64,000 nt of DNA from Micromonospora kangleipakensis (GTDB taxonomy: Bacteria; Actinomycetota; Actinomycetes; Mycobacteriales; Micromonosporaceae): the NCBI RefSeq assembly GCF_004217615.1, contig NZ_SHLD01000001.1, positions 3,038,001-3,102,000 of the forward strand, written 5' to 3'. The notes under the pieces were generated by a model that was not told the DNA's origin, did not search any database, and was given only the letters and a program-made list of their open reading frames with translations. Of this stretch, positions 53,526 through 61,784 are shown one piece after another (the stretch's first letter is position 1; every line of letters begins with the position of its first letter). The position numbers and the translations under genes are program-made.

Positions 53526-55241
53526 TCAGGGCGTGGGGGAGAGGCGTGACCCGTCCTGGGCGACGGCGTCGGCGGTCCGGGGCGCCGGCGGGTTCCAGTC
53601 CGGTTCGAGCTGCCGGCGGGCGGCGTCGAGGAACGCCTCCGCGTACGAGTCGGCCGGGAAGTCGCCGAGGTAGCGGCTCCGGGTGGTCGACCGGTCGGCC
53701 GCCTTCGGGTCGGTGTCGAGCAGCTGCGTCAGCACCTCGTCCACGTTGGACATGTCCCGGCGCAGCACGTAACCGGAGCCGGCCAGCGGGAACCGCTCGA
53801 CGAAGTGCTCGCCGTCGACGCCCATGTCGGTGACCGCGTACGGCTTGCCGGAGTAGAGGTAGTCCGAGATGACCCCGGAGACGTCCGAGACCAGCGCGTC
53901 GGAGCGGTTGACGCACTCGGTCAGGGTCAGCTCGCGGGCGGCCGCCGCGCCCCACAGGTGCGCCCGGCCCGTCCGGGCCTGGTCGGCGGCGAGCAGCTCC
54001 GTCAGCCGGGCGAGCTGCCGGGCCGAGGTCGGGTTCTGCGAGGTGTACGGGTGGGCCCGCAGGATCACCGTGGCGCCCCGGTCGAGCAGCCGGCGGATCA
54101 CCGCCTCGGCCACCGGCAGCGAGCAGTAGTTGGCGTCGGCGTGGTGCCCGGTCCAGGTGGGGGTGTAGAGGACCGTCGGGGCGGCCAGGCCGCGCGCCGG
54201 CTCCCGGCGTACCTCGATCGCCTCGACCTGGGGGCGGCCGACCACGACGAACTTCTCCGCGGGGATCTCCACGCCGGCCCGGGCGTACCGGTCGATCGCG
54301 GCCGGCCCGGCCACGAAGATCCGGTCGAAGATCGCCGAGACCGGGTTGGCGCTGGGGGCCTTGTCGCTGTCGCCGTGGTGCAGCTGGACGTGGGTGAGCT
54401 GCTGGAAACGGATGCAGTGGCTGTTCTTCGCGCCGTGGTTGACGTAGAACGCCGCCCGCAGGCTCGGTACCAGTGCCTCGTCCATCGTCTTCAGCGTCGG
54501 GCAGAAGACGACCGGGGCGCTCGTGGCGGCCGCGACGGTCGGCAGGAACTCCGGCTCGCGCAGCAGCACCAGGAACGGTCGGCCGATCCGTTCCAGGTAG
54601 GGCAGCCACATGGTGACCTGGTATTCGGACCCGGGCGGGGCCGAGAAGTAGAGCACGAACTCTGGCTGGTGGCGACGCAGCGCCCGGCCCACCGGACCGC
54701 CGCCGGCCGGCGGCCGGAACCGCCGTCGGGCGAGGTCCAGGCCGACCGCCGCGCAGCCGGCCCCGACCAGCAGGGCGGCGACCAGCGGCAGCCACGCGGG
54801 CAGGGCGGCGCCGGCGGCGACCGCGACGAGCCCGAGCAGCACCAGCAGCGCGTCGCCGAGCCGCTCCGTGACCAGCGGCGCCCAGGTGCGCACCGGCAGG
54901 TTCGCGGCGCGGATCTCCAGAGCGCCCGCGGCGCGCAGCGGCCCCGCCAGCAGGACCAGGCCGAGCAGGATCAGCGCGGTGGCGGCCAGCGCCGGGTCGA
55001 AGCCGTCGTCGAGCCGGCGGGCGTACCCGACCAGGATGCCAGCGGCGATCAGGACCGACTCGGCGACGCCGTCGGCGCCCGGCCGGATCCGGCGCTCCAC
55101 CGCGGCGGCGGCCAGCGCGGCCACCGCGATCGCCAGCCCCCACCCGGTCGCCCCGGTGAGTGCCACGACGAGGAACGCCAGCACCGCCAGCCCGGTGGTC
55201 AGCACCCGGGCGAGCAGCTTCCGGACCAGGTCACCACGCAT
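53526..55241 (-). CDS. TagF/TarL-like polyol-phosphate polymerase with membrane N terminus
   Basis: The 571-residue protein has hydrophobic segments in its first about 180 residues (LTTGLAVLAFLVVALTGA; GDALLVLLGLVAVAAG). A CDP-glycerol/CDP-ribitol glycerophosphotransferase domain follows (about 190-555): FYVNHGAKNSHC, HVQLHHGDSDKAPS (the conserved HGxxxK-like block), VLYTPTWTGHHA, ILRAHPYTSQN and VSDVSGVISDYLYSGKPY. It would polymerise polyol phosphate from a CDP-polyol onto a lipid-linked acceptor. The cytidylyltransferase-SDR gene is directly upstream in the operon, with a 30-base gap. Confidence 0.85.
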   Translation of the reverse strand: MRGDLVRKLLARVLTTGLAVLAFLVVALTGATGWGLAIAVAALAAAAVERRIRPGADGVAESVLIAAGILVGYARRLDDGFDPALAATALILLGLVLLAGPLRAAGALEIRAANLPVRTWAPLVTERLGDALLVLLGLVAVAAGAALPAWLPLVAALLVGAGCAAVGLDLARRRFRPPAGGGPVGRALRRHQPEFVLYFSAPPGSEYQVTMWLPYLERIGRPFLVLLREPEFLPTVAAATSAPVVFCPTLKTMDEALVPSLRAAFYVNHGAKNSHCIRFQQLTHVQLHHGDSDKAPSANPVSAIFDRIFVAGPAAIDRYARAGVEIPAEKFVVVGRPQVEAIEVRREPARGLAAPTVLYTPTWTGHHADANYCSLPVAEAVIRRLLDRGATVILRAHPYTSQNPTSARQLARLTELLAADQARTGRAHLWGAAAARELTLTECVNRSDALVSDVSGVISDYLYSGKPYAVTDMGVDGEHFVERFPLAGSGYVLRRDMSNVDEVLTQLLDTDPKAADRSTTRSRYLGDFPADSYAEAFLDAARRQLEPDWNPPAPRTADAVAQDGSRLSPTP

Positions 55242-55271
55242 GTCGGTCGTCCGTTCCGCGGATCGGGTGGG

Positions 55272-56783
55272 TCAGGCGTCGACGTCGGCGGGGAGCTGCT
55301 CGGACGGGTGCGCGCCCGGCTGGGCGGGCACCGCCGCGACCTGCTCGCCGGGCGCCCGGCGGACGTCGATGACCTGGCCGGTCAGCTCGGAGATCAGCAC
55401 GTCCAGCGACGCCTGGGCGACCGCCTCGGAGGAGAGCAGGGTGTGCTCCGGCTCCTCGCCGAACGCCTTCGTGCGCATCGGGGTCGCGGTGCGCTCCGGG
55501 TTGACGCAGTTGACCCGTACGCCGAACTCCGCCCACTCGTCGGCGAGCGCCTGGGTCAGATTGACCAGGGCGGCCTTGGTGGCCGAGTAGAGCGCGTACC
55601 GGGCCCGGCCCCGGGTGTACGAGCTGGAGGTGTAGAGCAGCAGCTGACCCTTGGTCTGCTGGAGGTACGGCAGCGACTGCCGGGCGATGGTGACCGGGCC
55701 GACGAAGTTGACGTGCAGGAGCCGGTCCATCGTCTCCTCGTCCATCTCAACGAGGGCGCCCTTCTCCAGGATGCCGGCGGTGACCACCACGTGGTCGATC
55801 CGGCCGGTGGCCTCGAAGGCGGTCTTCAGCGCGGCCGCCACGTCCTCGGCCCGCTCGACGTGGGTGCCGGTGGTGGAGCGGCTGAACGGGAAGACCTGGG
55901 CGCCGTAGCGGCGGGCCAGCTCGGCGAGGTCGTGGCCGATGCCGTAGCTGCCACCGAAGACCACGATGGTCCGGCCGGTCAGCTCCTCGGTGTAGCTGCG
56001 GTGGTCGGTCAGCCGGGGCGCCTGCGCGGCGGCGAGCTGGAAGAGCTTGTCCGCCAGGTGCACGTCGACCGGGTGGGTGACCTTGATGTTCTCGTCCGAG
56101 CCGTCGATCACCTTGATCGGCGTGCCGGGCAGGTAGCGCAGCACCACGCCGCAGTCGTCGGTGGCGGCGAAATCGGGGTCGCCCTCGGCCCGGCGGTACG
56201 CCTCCCGGATGGTGCCGGAGCGGAACGCCTGCGGGGTCTGCCCGCGGCGCAGGGTGGCGCGGACCGGGATGTCGGTGATGCAGTCGTCCTCGTCGACCTG
56301 GATGATCGTGTCGGCCGAGGGGATGGCCACGTCGACCGCGGAGTAGCTCCAGAGCGCGTTCACGCACTCCCGCACGATCCGGGCGCTGACCAGCGGCCGC
56401 ACCGCGTCGTGGAAGAGGATGTTGACGTCGCCCTCGCCGACCGCGTCCAGCGCGATGCGGGTGGTGGCGTTGCGGGTGTCGCCGCCCTCGATCACCTGGC
56501 TGACCTTGCGGAACCCGGCGTTGGCGACGATCCGCTGGGCGTCGGCGACGTGGCCGGTGGCCATCAGCACGATGATCTCGTCGATCTCCGGCGCGGCGTC
56601 GAAGACGGCCAGCGTGTGCTCGATGATCGGCTTGCCGGCGATCTTCAGCAGCTGCTTCGGGATGCCCAGCCCGAGGCGGGTCCCGGTCCCCCCGGCGAGG
56701 ATCACGGCCACCGTCCGCGAGGGGCGCCAGGGCGCCGGGCTCGCCGGCGTGGCGTCCGGTGCGGTGGTGCGGTCCTGCGTCAT
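55272..56783 (-). CDS. bifunctional cytidylyltransferase / SDR reductase (CDP-ribitol synthase type)
   Basis: The 503-residue fusion has an IspD/TarI-type cytidylyltransferase (about 20-250: VILAGGTGTRLGLGIPKQLL, FHDAVRPLVS, RGQTPQAFR, ATDDCGVVL). A short-chain dehydrogenase follows (about 258-490: nucleotide loop FGGSYGIG, catalytic Ser in YTSSSYTRG, YALYSATKAAL with the YxxxK pair). The fused pair, like Bcs1 of Haemophilus, makes CDP-ribitol from ribulose 5-phosphate and CTP. This supplies the TagF-like polymerase downstream. ATG 56783 has GTGAGGAAC upstream. The about 80 bases before it are unusually AT-rich, probably the promoter. Confidence 0.85.
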   Translation of the reverse strand: MTQDRTTAPDATPASPAPWRPSRTVAVILAGGTGTRLGLGIPKQLLKIAGKPIIEHTLAVFDAAPEIDEIIVLMATGHVADAQRIVANAGFRKVSQVIEGGDTRNATTRIALDAVGEGDVNILFHDAVRPLVSARIVRECVNALWSYSAVDVAIPSADTIIQVDEDDCITDIPVRATLRRGQTPQAFRSGTIREAYRRAEGDPDFAATDDCGVVLRYLPGTPIKVIDGSDENIKVTHPVDVHLADKLFQLAAAQAPRLTDHRSYTEELTGRTIVVFGGSYGIGHDLAELARRYGAQVFPFSRSTTGTHVERAEDVAAALKTAFEATGRIDHVVVTAGILEKGALVEMDEETMDRLLHVNFVGPVTIARQSLPYLQQTKGQLLLYTSSSYTRGRARYALYSATKAALVNLTQALADEWAEFGVRVNCVNPERTATPMRTKAFGEEPEHTLLSSEAVAQASLDVLISELTGQVIDVRRAPGEQVAAVPAQPGAHPSEQLPADVDA

Positions 56784-56879
56784 TGCCGTTCCTCACTTCT
56801 GCGGGGGATGGTGGGTTTACGGGTGGATGACCGGGTGGTGAACTTTCGCCGGCAACCAGAAAACCTTAACGCGTACGAC

Positions 56880-56916
56880 GGAGCGCACCGACCGGGCAGC
56901 CCGGCTGGTGCGCTCC
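56880..56916 (-). terminator. hairpin terminator after the ABC transporter operon
   Basis: Stem GGAGCGCACC/GGTGCGCTCC with an internal 2x2 loop and an inner CCGGGC-A-GCCCGG stem lies six bases past the ATPase stop. Confidence 0.75.
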
Positions 56917-56922
56917 ACGGCC

Positions 56923-57723
56923 CTACTGCTGGCTCTCGTACGCCGCGATGACCTCGTCGGTCGGGCCGTCCATCTTCAGCACGCCGCTCTCCAGCCAGAT
57001 CGTCCGCTCGCAGGTGTCGACGATCGAGCTGAGCGAGTGGCTGACCAGGAACACGGTGCCGGCGCTCTCGCGCAGCTCGCGGACCCGCTGCTCGCTGCGG
57101 CGACGGAACTTCCGGTCACCGGTCGCGAGGGCCTCGTCGATCAGCAGCACGTCGTGCTTCTTCGCGGCGGCGATGGCGAACCGCAGCCGGGCGCCCATGC
57201 CGGAGGAGTAGGTGCGCATCGGCAGCGAGGCGAAGTCGCCCCGCTCGTTGATCCCGGAGAACTCGATGATCTCCGGGGCGAGCCGCTTGACCTCCTCGGG
57301 CTGCATGCCCATGGCCAGGCAGCCGAGCACCACGTTGCGCTCACCGGAGAGGTCGTTGAGCAGCGCGGCGTTCACGCCGAGCAGCGAGGGCTGGCCCAGG
57401 GTGTAGACCGCGCCCTTGTTCACCGGCAGCAGGCCGGCGATGGCCCGCAGCAGGGTCGACTTGCCGGAGCCGTTGCTGCCGATCAGGCCGATGGCCTCAC
57501 CCTGGTACGCGGTGAAGCTCACCCCCTTGACCGCGTGCACCTCGGTGATGTTCGGGGCGTTGGTCCGGTTCACGATGCGCTTGAGCGCGGAGACCGGGCT
57601 GGCGCCACCGGTGGCCCCCTTGTGGACCCGGTAGACCACGTGCACGTCGTCCACCACCACGGTGGGGACGCGTCCGGTGTCCGCCGCGACGGCGGCGCCC
57701 GCCGCCTGGGTCTGCTCAGCCAC
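56923..57723 (-). CDS. ABC transporter ATP-binding subunit (TagH/Wzt-like polysaccharide export)
   Basis: The 266-residue ATPase has Walker A GLIGSNGSGKSTLL, Q-loop region, signature YSSGMGARLRFAIAAA and Walker B DVLLIDEALATGD followed by His in VSHSLSS. The SSGM signature and the N-terminal extension mark the TagH/Wzt/RfbE exporter group. There is no long C-terminal substrate-binding domain as in some Wzt proteins, so it is the short type. GTG 57723 has GAGGAG upstream and overlaps the permease stop by eight bases. It powers export of the lipid-linked glycopolymer across the membrane. Confidence 0.9.
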   Translation of the reverse strand: MAEQTQAAGAAVAADTGRVPTVVVDDVHVVYRVHKGATGGASPVSALKRIVNRTNAPNITEVHAVKGVSFTAYQGEAIGLIGSNGSGKSTLLRAIAGLLPVNKGAVYTLGQPSLLGVNAALLNDLSGERNVVLGCLAMGMQPEEVKRLAPEIIEFSGINERGDFASLPMRTYSSGMGARLRFAIAAAKKHDVLLIDEALATGDRKFRRRSEQRVRELRESAGTVFLVSHSLSSIVDTCERTIWLESGVLKMDGPTDEVIAAYESQQ

Positions 57724-58618
57724 GGCCGTACTCCTCTTCTCCGCGCCAGAAGTAGATGAACCCACCGATGCCGACCAGTACCGCCCAGGCGGTCCCCAGC
57801 AGCCACAGCTGGGTGGGGGAGGAGACCAGGTTCTGCTGGTTCGACTCCAGCAGGGCGTGCCGGGCCAGCTCGATGTAGACCAGCGCCGGGTTGCCCTCCA
57901 GGATGGTGGCCGCCCACGGGGGCAGGTGCTCCCGGAACAGTGCGACCGGATAGAGCACGCCGGAGGCGTACAGCCAGGTGCGCATGACGAACGGCATGAC
58001 CTGCTTGAGGTCGGTGACCTTCGCGCCGACCCGGGCCATCACCATGGTCAGCCCGACGTTGAACACCGTCTGGAGCAGCAGCGTCGGGACGATCAGCAGC
58101 CAGCGGAAGGTGATCGGCTCGCCGGTGAACAGGACGATGCCGGCCAGCACGACCATCGACATCAGCAGCTGCTGGAACTGGACCAGGGTGACCGTGATCG
58201 GCAGCGCCGCCCGGGGGAACTGGAGCGCCCGGATCAGCCCCAGGTTCGAGGTGATCGCGCTGGTGCCGTTCGTCACCGCGGTCTGGGTGAACATGAAGAT
58301 GAAGACACCGGTACAGAGGTACGCGATGAAGTTCGACACGTTCCGGTGCTGGTTCAGGATCAGCCCGAAGATCAGGAAGTAGACCGCCGCGTTGGTCAGC
58401 GGTGTCAGCACCTGCCAGAGCTGCCCGAGCTGGGTGTTGCTGAACGAGGAGGCGACCTTGGCCCGCGAGTACGCGGTCATGAAGTGCCGGTAGGCCCAGA
58501 GCTTGCGGGTGTAGTCGGCCAGGGGCGGGCGTTCCCCGGCGATCCGCAGCCCGTACCGCTCGGCGAGCTGAGCCTGGCTCAGCCCGGAGTCGGGGTCGGC
58601 CACCGCGGTGTTGGCCAT
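57716..58618 (-). CDS. ABC transporter permease (TagG/Wzm-like)
   Basis: The 300-residue permease has a cytosolic N-tail (about 50 residues) and six membrane segments. Type-2 ABC features include SRAKVASSFSNTQLGQLWQV, FLIFGLIL, GNPALVYIELARHALLES and a C-terminal IGGFIYFWRGEEEYGRG. It belongs to the polysaccharide/teichoic acid exporter permeases. ATG 58618 has GGAG nine bases upstream. It is first gene of the two-gene exporter operon, divergent from the TetR gene across 166 bases. Confidence 0.9.
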   Translation of the reverse strand: MANTAVADPDSGLSQAQLAERYGLRIAGERPPLADYTRKLWAYRHFMTAYSRAKVASSFSNTQLGQLWQVLTPLTNAAVYFLIFGLILNQHRNVSNFIAYLCTGVFIFMFTQTAVTNGTSAITSNLGLIRALQFPRAALPITVTLVQFQQLLMSMVVLAGIVLFTGEPITFRWLLIVPTLLLQTVFNVGLTMVMARVGAKVTDLKQVMPFVMRTWLYASGVLYPVALFREHLPPWAATILEGNPALVYIELARHALLESNQQNLVSSPTQLWLLGTAWAVLVGIGGFIYFWRGEEEYGRG

Positions 58619-58784
58619 GGTCAGGTGCTCCGATCTTTCGTGCCGATGGGGAGCAGTGAAGGGAAGGTGTCGCAGCGATGAAATCTAGCGTGCCGGGGCG
58701 GCGAGGCCGCCTCGCTGCTGCGTGGAAGGTAGTCCAAAACACGTCGGGACGCAACCGTACCGTCGTTGCGCTACATTGTTCCAC

Positions 58785-59417
58785 GTGACGACCGAGAAGA
58801 GGCGTGCGCCGGCCGGTGCGGCGGTGCTGCGCGGCGAGATCACCACGGCCATCCGCGCTGCCGTCATGCAGGAGTTGGCCGAGGTCGGCTACGGCCGTTT
58901 CTCGATCGAGGCGGTGGCCCGCCGGGCCGGCGTGAGCAAGACGGCGATCTATCGCCGCTGGCGCTCGAAGCTCGACCTGGTGCTGGACATGGTCTCCGCG
59001 GTGGCGGGTCGCAACCTGCCCCTGCTGGACACCGGCAGCCTCCTGGGCGATCTGGAGATCCTGCTGCACGTGATGGCCCGGGCGCTGCGGCACCGGCTGG
59101 CCTCGCAGATCATCCCGGACCTGCTGGCCGAGGCGGCCCGCAATCCGCAGATCGGCGAGAAGCTCCAGCTGGCCCTGGACGACTACCAGCAGGCAGTCGG
59201 CCGGATCCTGATCGGCCGGGCGGTCGAACGCGGAGAGTTGGCCGCGGAGACCGATCCGCGGGCCGCGGTCGACCTGATCGTCGGTCCGATCTACTGGCGG
59301 CTGGCGATCGCCCGGGCGCCGCTGAGCATGGACGAGGTGCCCCGAATGGCCGCCGCGATCGTCGCGGCGCTCCGGGTAGCATGCGTGGGGCCTGTCCGCG
59401 ACGAGGTGGAAATCTGA
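58785..59417 (+). CDS. TetR/AcrR-family regulator
   Basis: The 210-residue protein has a TetR helix-turn-helix at about 20-66 (EVGYGRFSIEAVARRAGVSK, TAIYRRWRSKLDLVL) and a C-terminal ligand domain with QIIPDLLAEAARNPQIGE and DLIVGPIYWRL, seen in the TetR C-terminal-domain 16-like group. GTG 58785 sits 8 bases after a TACATT-like -10, so the message may be leaderless. It is divergent from the exporter genes and is a natural candidate to regulate them. Confidence 0.87.
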   Translation: MTTEKRRAPAGAAVLRGEITTAIRAAVMQELAEVGYGRFSIEAVARRAGVSKTAIYRRWRSKLDLVLDMVSAVAGRNLPLLDTGSLLGDLEILLHVMARALRHRLASQIIPDLLAEAARNPQIGEKLQLALDDYQQAVGRILIGRAVERGELAAETDPRAAVDLIVGPIYWRLAIARAPLSMDEVPRMAAAIVAALRVACVGPVRDEVEI

Positions 59418-59503
59418 CCCCCGGCGCCGTCGTCCGCGACCAGCCGCACCGAACGCACGTTGATCCACCTGCCTGGTCGGACAAATGCGGCGACCAGCGA
59501 TAA

Positions 59504-59513
59504 TTCACGTGAA
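59504..59513. promoter_or_regulatory. perfect palindrome TTCACGTGAA before the aminotransferase gene
   Basis: A 10-base perfect palindrome lies five bases before a TACTAT -10-like hexamer (59519-59524) and 67 bases before the aminotransferase start. It is a candidate operator. Confidence 0.35.
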
Positions 59514-59579
59514 CCAGCTACTATCCCCCTCGGAAGCCGGAACCCCCCAATGAGCACATCGTCGACAGGAGGAAGCCCC

Positions 59580-60689
59580 ATGGCTGGGCCGCACTCAGAG
59601 TTCATCCCCCCAGCACGACCGATCATCGGTGAGGCCGAGATCGAGGCGGCTGTCCGGGTGCTGCGGAGCGGCCGGGTCGTGCAGGGCCCGGAGGTCGCGG
59701 CGTTCGAAGAGGAGTTCGGCGAGCTGGTCAGCGGCCGGCACTGCGTGGCCGTCAACTCCGGCACGTCCGCTCTCCAGCTCACCCTGATGGCGCTCGGCTT
59801 CGGCCCGGGCGACGAGGTCATCGTGCCCTCGTTCTCCTTCGCCGCCAGCGCCAACGCCGTTCGGCTGGTCGGCGCCGAGCCCGTCTTCGTGGACATCGAG
59901 CCGGGCAGCTTCTGCGTCGACCCGGAGGCCGTGGCCGCCGCGGTCACCCCGCGGACCGTCGCGATCATGCCGGTGCACCTGTACGGCCACCCGGCCGCGA
60001 TGGACCGGATCATGGCCATCGCCGAGCAGCACGGCCTCGCCGTCGTCGAGGACGCCGCCCAGGCCCACGGCGCCAGCCTGCACGGCACCCCGGTCGGCGC
60101 CTTCGGCACCGCCGGCTGCTTCAGCTTCTACCCGACGAAGAACATGCACTCCCTGGAGGGCGGCATGGTCACCACCGCCGACGCGGAGCTGGCCCGCACC
60201 CTGCGGCTGCTGCGCAACCAGGGCATGGAGCAGCGGTACGCCAACGAGATCGTCGGCGCCAACATGCGGATGACCGACGTGGCCGCCGCGATCGGCCGGG
60301 TGCAGCTCGGTCAGCTCGGCGAGTGGACCGAGCAGCGCCGGGCCAACGCCAAGTACCTCGACTCCAACATCACCGGCATGGTCACCCCGCCGGTGGCGGA
60401 CGCGGCCAAGCACGTCTACCACCAGTACACGGTGCGGGTGCGGGGCAACCGGGACGCCGCCCAGGCGCGCCTGACCGAGCTGGGCATCGGCAATGCCGTC
60501 TACTACCCGACCCCGATCCACCGGCTCAAGCCGTACCTCACCGCGGACGGCAAGCCCGGCCCGTGGGAGCTGCCGGAGACCGAGCGGGCCGCCGCCGAGG
60601 TGGTCTCGCTGCCGGTCCACCCGTCGCTGAGCCAGGCCGACCTCGAGCGGATCGCCGAGGCCGCCAACCTCGCCGGGGGTGCCCGATGA
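59580..60689 (+). CDS. DegT/DnrJ/EryC1/StrS sugar aminotransferase
   Basis: The 369-residue PLP enzyme has NSGTSALQLTLMALG (cofactor phosphate site), VVEDAAQAHGA and the Schiff-base Lys187 in FYPTKNMHSLEGGMV. It transaminates a keto sugar nucleotide to an amino sugar. The lysine-flanking motif and the coupled Gfo/Idh dehydrogenase resemble WlbA/WlbE- or QdtB-type pairs that form 3-amino sugars. ATG 59580 has AGGAGGA seven bases upstream; another ATG at 59550 lacks such a site. The stop overlaps the next ATG. Confidence 0.9.
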   Translation: MAGPHSEFIPPARPIIGEAEIEAAVRVLRSGRVVQGPEVAAFEEEFGELVSGRHCVAVNSGTSALQLTLMALGFGPGDEVIVPSFSFAASANAVRLVGAEPVFVDIEPGSFCVDPEAVAAAVTPRTVAIMPVHLYGHPAAMDRIMAIAEQHGLAVVEDAAQAHGASLHGTPVGAFGTAGCFSFYPTKNMHSLEGGMVTTADAELARTLRLLRNQGMEQRYANEIVGANMRMTDVAAAIGRVQLGQLGEWTEQRRANAKYLDSNITGMVTPPVADAAKHVYHQYTVRVRGNRDAAQARLTELGIGNAVYYPTPIHRLKPYLTADGKPGPWELPETERAAAEVVSLPVHPSLSQADLERIAEAANLAGGAR

Positions 60690-61729
60690 GCGGCGGACGC
60701 AAGCTGCGCGCCGGCCTGATCGGCCTCGGCGCGATGGGGCGCAACCACGCCCGCGTGCTGTCCAACCTGGACGGCGTCGAGCTGGTCGGCATCGTCGACC
60801 CGGCCGGCGACGTGACCGGCACGCTGCGCGCCCCGGTGGTGCCGCAGCTCGGTGACCTGCTGGCCATGGGCATCGACTACGCCGTGGTCGCCTGCCCGAC
60901 CGCGCTGCACGAGCAGGTCGGCCTGGAGCTGGCGGCCAACGGTGTCTGCGCGCTGATCGAGAAGCCGCTGGCCCAGTCGGTGGCCGCGGCGACCCGGCTG
61001 GTCGAGGCCTTCGAGGCCGCCGGTCTGGTGGCCGGCGTCGGGCACATCGAGCGCTACAACCCGGCCCTGCAGAACCTGCGTACCAGGCTGGAGGCCGGCG
61101 AGCTGGGCGAGGTCTTCCAGGTCGTCACCCGGCGGCAGGGGCCGTTCCCGCACCGGATCGCCGACGTCGGCGTGGTGATGGACCTGGCCACCCACGACAT
61201 CGACCTGACCAGCTGGGTGACCGGCCAGGAATACAGCTCGGTGTCGGCCCGCACGGTCTCCCGCAGCGGCCGGCTGCACGAGGACATGGTCGCCGTCGTC
61301 GGCCAGCTCACCGACGGCACGATGGTCAACCACCTGGTCAACTGGCTCAGCCCGCTCAAGGAGCGGTCGACGGTGATCACCGGTGACCGGGGCTGCTTCG
61401 TCGCCGACACGCTTACCGCCGACCTGACCTTCTACGCCAACGGCGCGATCGACACCGAGTGGGAGGCGCTGCGCGCGTTCCGCGGGGTGGCCGAGGGCGA
61501 CATGGTCCGCTACGCGATCCCGAAGCGGGAGCCGCTGCTCGTCGAGCACGAGCGGTTCCGCGACGCGGTCGAGGGCAAGCAGAGCGACATCGTCACCCTG
61601 CGACAGGGCCTGCGTACCGTGCAGGTGGCCGCGGGCCTGCTGGAGTCCGCCTCCGACGGTGTCACGGTCAACGTCGGTTCGTCCGCCCTGGACAACAGCG
61701 AGCGGAGCGGCCGGGTCGCCGTCGGCTGA
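60686..61729 (+). CDS. Gfo/Idh/MocA-family NAD(P)-dependent sugar dehydrogenase
   Basis: The 347-residue oxidoreductase has the Rossmann motif GLIGLGAMGRNHARVLS (residues 10-26), the family motif EKPLAQS near residue 94 and HIERYNPAL. ATHDIDL supplies the catalytic-type His/Asp. It oxidises a sugar hydroxyl, giving the keto substrate that the coupled DegT aminotransferase would use. ATG 60686 overlaps the aminotransferase stop by four bases, and a perfect terminator follows, so this is a two-gene operon. Confidence 0.9.
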   Translation: MSGGRKLRAGLIGLGAMGRNHARVLSNLDGVELVGIVDPAGDVTGTLRAPVVPQLGDLLAMGIDYAVVACPTALHEQVGLELAANGVCALIEKPLAQSVAAATRLVEAFEAAGLVAGVGHIERYNPALQNLRTRLEAGELGEVFQVVTRRQGPFPHRIADVGVVMDLATHDIDLTSWVTGQEYSSVSARTVSRSGRLHEDMVAVVGQLTDGTMVNHLVNWLSPLKERSTVITGDRGCFVADTLTADLTFYANGAIDTEWEALRAFRGVAEGDMVRYAIPKREPLLVEHERFRDAVEGKQSDIVTLRQGLRTVQVAAGLLESASDGVTVNVGSSALDNSERSGRVAVG

Positions 61730-61743
61730 CCCGACACGTACCC

Positions 61744-61780
61744 GAAAAGGGCCGGACCGCACGGCGGTCCGGCCCTTTTC
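61744..61780. terminator. strong bidirectional hairpin terminator
   Basis: A perfect 17-bp stem starting GAAAAGGGCCGG (61744-61760 with 61764-61780) and an ACG loop lies between the converging dehydrogenase and glycosyltransferase genes. The CCTTTTC arm gives a T-run on the plus strand and its mirror on the minus strand. Confidence 0.9.
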
Positions 61781-61784
61781 GCGG

